Positions 62,611 through 64,000 of a DNA stretch of 64,000 nucleotides are shown here, one piece after another. The notes under the pieces were generated by a model that did not search any database, was not told the origin of the DNA, and worked only from the letters and a program-made list of their open reading frames with translations. The stretch is from Saccharomonospora xinjiangensis XJ-54. GTDB lineage: Bacteria; Actinomycetota; Actinomycetes; Mycobacteriales; Pseudonocardiaceae. A program made the translations under genes and the position numbers. Numbering within the stretch: the stretch's first letter is position 1; each line of letters begins with the position of its first letter. The DNA is taken from positions 2,271,482 to 2,335,481 of the forward strand of contig NZ_JH636049.1 of assembly GCF_000258175.1 (NCBI RefSeq), in the 5' to 3' direction.

Positions 62611-64000
62611 TTACCCGCGACGGACCAAAGCGGATATTCGGCGCGTGACGGGAGCAAGCTCTTCCACCTTCAGTGCGATCAGCACGCCGAACGACACCGC
62701 GATACCCACGACTCCCTGGAGAACGAGCGTCACCCACGCCTTACCGATGGGTCCCAACAGGTCGGGAACGACGAGAGCGACCAGTGCCGCGGCGAGGGCG
62801 CCGAGGCCACTCGCCACGACGGTGAACAGGATGACACCGAGCACCCGCCTGCTGCGGAGGTTGCCGAGCTTCACCCACAGCCACACCTGGCCCATGACGG
62901 CGCCGACCACGAAGACCAGCGAGTTCACCATCATCACGCCGAGCACCACGTTGACCGGGTCGAGGACGGCAGAAGCGAGGTAGAGCAGCGGAATCTTCAC
63001 CGCCGTCATCACGCACATGATGAGCGTCGGCGTGCGGGAGTCCTTCATGGCGTAGAACACCCGCATCTGGAGCATCACGAGCGCGTAGGGAACGAGGCCG
63101 AACGCCGAGACGGCCAGCGCTTGACCGAGCCTTTCCGCGTCGTCCACCGAGCCCTTGCCGAGCGCGAAGAGCGCGACACCGATCGAAGGGCCTGCCACCG
63201 CCATGACGGCGGACACGGGCATCAGCATGATCGTGGTGATGCGTGAGCCGTACGACAGGTCGCCGACGAGCTTCCGATGATCGTTGTCGGCCGCGGCCCT
63301 GCTCATCTTGGGCATCAACGCGGTCAGCAGCGACACCCCGATGACGCCGTACGGCAGCTGGAACAGCAGCCAGGCGTTGGAGTAGATCGAGGGACCACCG
63401 GCGGCACCGCCCGTGAGCACGCGCGTGTTGACCACCATGCCGATCTGGCTCACGGCGACGTAGCCGAGAATCCAGGCGGCGAGCCCGCCGAACTCCTTGA
63501 GCCGATCGTCGATGCCGAACCGCCACTTGAACCGGAATCCGGAACGGCGCAGTGCGGGCACGAGGAACAGCGCCTGCGCCACCATCGCGGTCAGCACGCC
63601 GACGCCGAGCACGAGAACTTGAGGCTCGGTCATGCGGGTCGGGATGACGGTCGGGTCGCCCGGCACCAGCGCGAAGGCGCCGATGGTGGCGAAGATGACG
63701 AGGTTGTTGATCACCGGAGCCCACTGGGCTGGGCCGAAGATCTGCTTGGCGTTGAGGATGGCCGACAACACCGCGAAGAGCCCGTAGAACAGCAGGCCGG
63801 GCAGCAGCAGGTAGGCGAACCACGTCGCCAGCTGGGGGTTGGCCTGGCTGTCGCCGCTGTCGTCCATCAGCAGCCCGGTGAGCCACGGCGCCGCCGCGGT
63901 CGAGACCACGGTCCCGACACCCAGCACAGTGATGGACAGCGTCAGCAGCCGCTGGGTGTACGCCTCACCGCCGTCCTCGTCGTCCTGCGAGCGCACGAGC
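62611..64000 (-). CDS. murJ: Lipid II flippase MurJ (5' end outside window)
   Basis: C-terminal part (about 460 residues) of the MATE-like transporter that flips lipid II across the membrane. GEAYTQRLLTLSITVLGVGT, QLPYGVIGVSLLTALMPKMS and YAMKDSRTPTLIMCVMTAVK are typical. More than ten hydrophobic helices are present. The frame is open to the window edge; the GTG at 63996 is probably internal. It ends at a short tail, unfused to the pseudokinase. Confidence 0.93.
   Translation of the reverse strand, partial: LVRSQDDEDGGEAYTQRLLTLSITVLGVGTVVSTAAAPWLTGLLMDDSGDSQANPQLATWFAYLLLPGLLFYGLFAVLSAILNAKQIFGPAQWAPVINNLVIFATIGAFALVPGDPTVIPTRMTEPQVLVLGVGVLTAMVAQALFLVPALRRSGFRFKWRFGIDDRLKEFGGLAAWILGYVAVSQIGMVVNTRVLTGGAAGGPSIYSNAWLLFQLPYGVIGVSLLTALMPKMSRAAADNDHRKLVGDLSYGSRITTIMLMPVSAVMAVAGPSIGVALFALGKGSVDDAERLGQALAVSAFGLVPYALVMLQMRVFYAMKDSRTPTLIMCVMTAVKIPLLYLASAVLDPVNVVLGVMMVNSLVFVVGAVMGQVWLWVKLGNLRSRRVLGVILFTVVASGLGALAAALVALVVPDLLGPIGKAWVTLVLQGVVGIAVSFGVLIALKVEELAPVTRRISALVRRG

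Overview
The window is high-GC actinobacterial DNA spanning the chromosome replication origin. Gene content and order match the dnaA neighbourhood of Actinobacteria: murJ, sigM, trxB, trxA, cwlM, parB, parA, rsmG, jag, yidC, yidD, rnpA, rpmH, dnaA, oriC, dnaN, gnd, recF, dciA-like, gyrB, gyrA, tRNA-Ile, tRNA-Ala, ppiA, crgA. The long DnaA domain II, the frequent GTG/TTG starts, the DUF721 gene after recF and the class E sortase suggest Pseudonocardiaceae (Saccharomonospora/Prauserella/Amycolatopsis relatives). The genus is an inference.

Layout. 1-6.2 kb: end of a drug-export ABC ATPase with a divergent TetR regulator, then the sortase/crgA/PH-protein/rhomboid/ppiA block that normally lies close to gyrA. 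6.2-27.4 kb: accessory genes. These are two lipoprotein genes (one split by an 879-bp IS5-type element), a UvrA-like ABC protein with a divergent tandem-HTH MerR regulator, a two-component system, a DUF418 membrane protein, a SARP/AfsR-type regulator, an oxidoreductase, a DMT exporter, a HAD enzyme, small enzymes and an ECF sigma factor paired with a DGPF/YCII protein. 27.7-31.4 kb: a 3.67-kb restriction-modification island (Eco29kI-like nuclease, Vsr, cytosine-5 methyltransferase, decayed integrase) inserted at tRNA-Ala and bounded by a 61-bp exact direct repeat. 31.4-34.1 kb: DLW-39, CsbD and GvpU-like small proteins, trpS with a Trp-codon leader, and tRNA-Ile. 34.1-47.1 kb: DUF3566 protein, gyrA, gyrB, dciA-like, recF, gnd, dnaN, oriC, dnaA. 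47.1-64 kb: rpmH-rnpA-yidD-yidC-jag, rsmG flanked by parS sites, parA-parB, ddl, an aminotransferase, GNAT, cwlM, trxA/trxB, the sigM module, a pseudokinase and the 3' part of murJ.

How it works together. DnaA initiates at the box cluster between dnaN and dnaA. ParA/ParB act on three parS sites just upstream of their genes. RnpA, YidD, YidC and Jag form the usual ribonuclease P/membrane-insertion operon. CwlM, MurJ and the pseudokinase belong to peptidoglycan precursor control. DnaA boxes also occur outside oriC, at 3.4, 40.5, 47.1 and 56.5 kb.

The most notable non-routine features are the tRNA-embedded restriction island with its degenerate integrase, the putative Trp attenuator before trpS, the UvrA-like/double-MerR module, the precise IS interruption of a lipoprotein gene, and the hairpin of inverted DnaA boxes at 56.5 kb.
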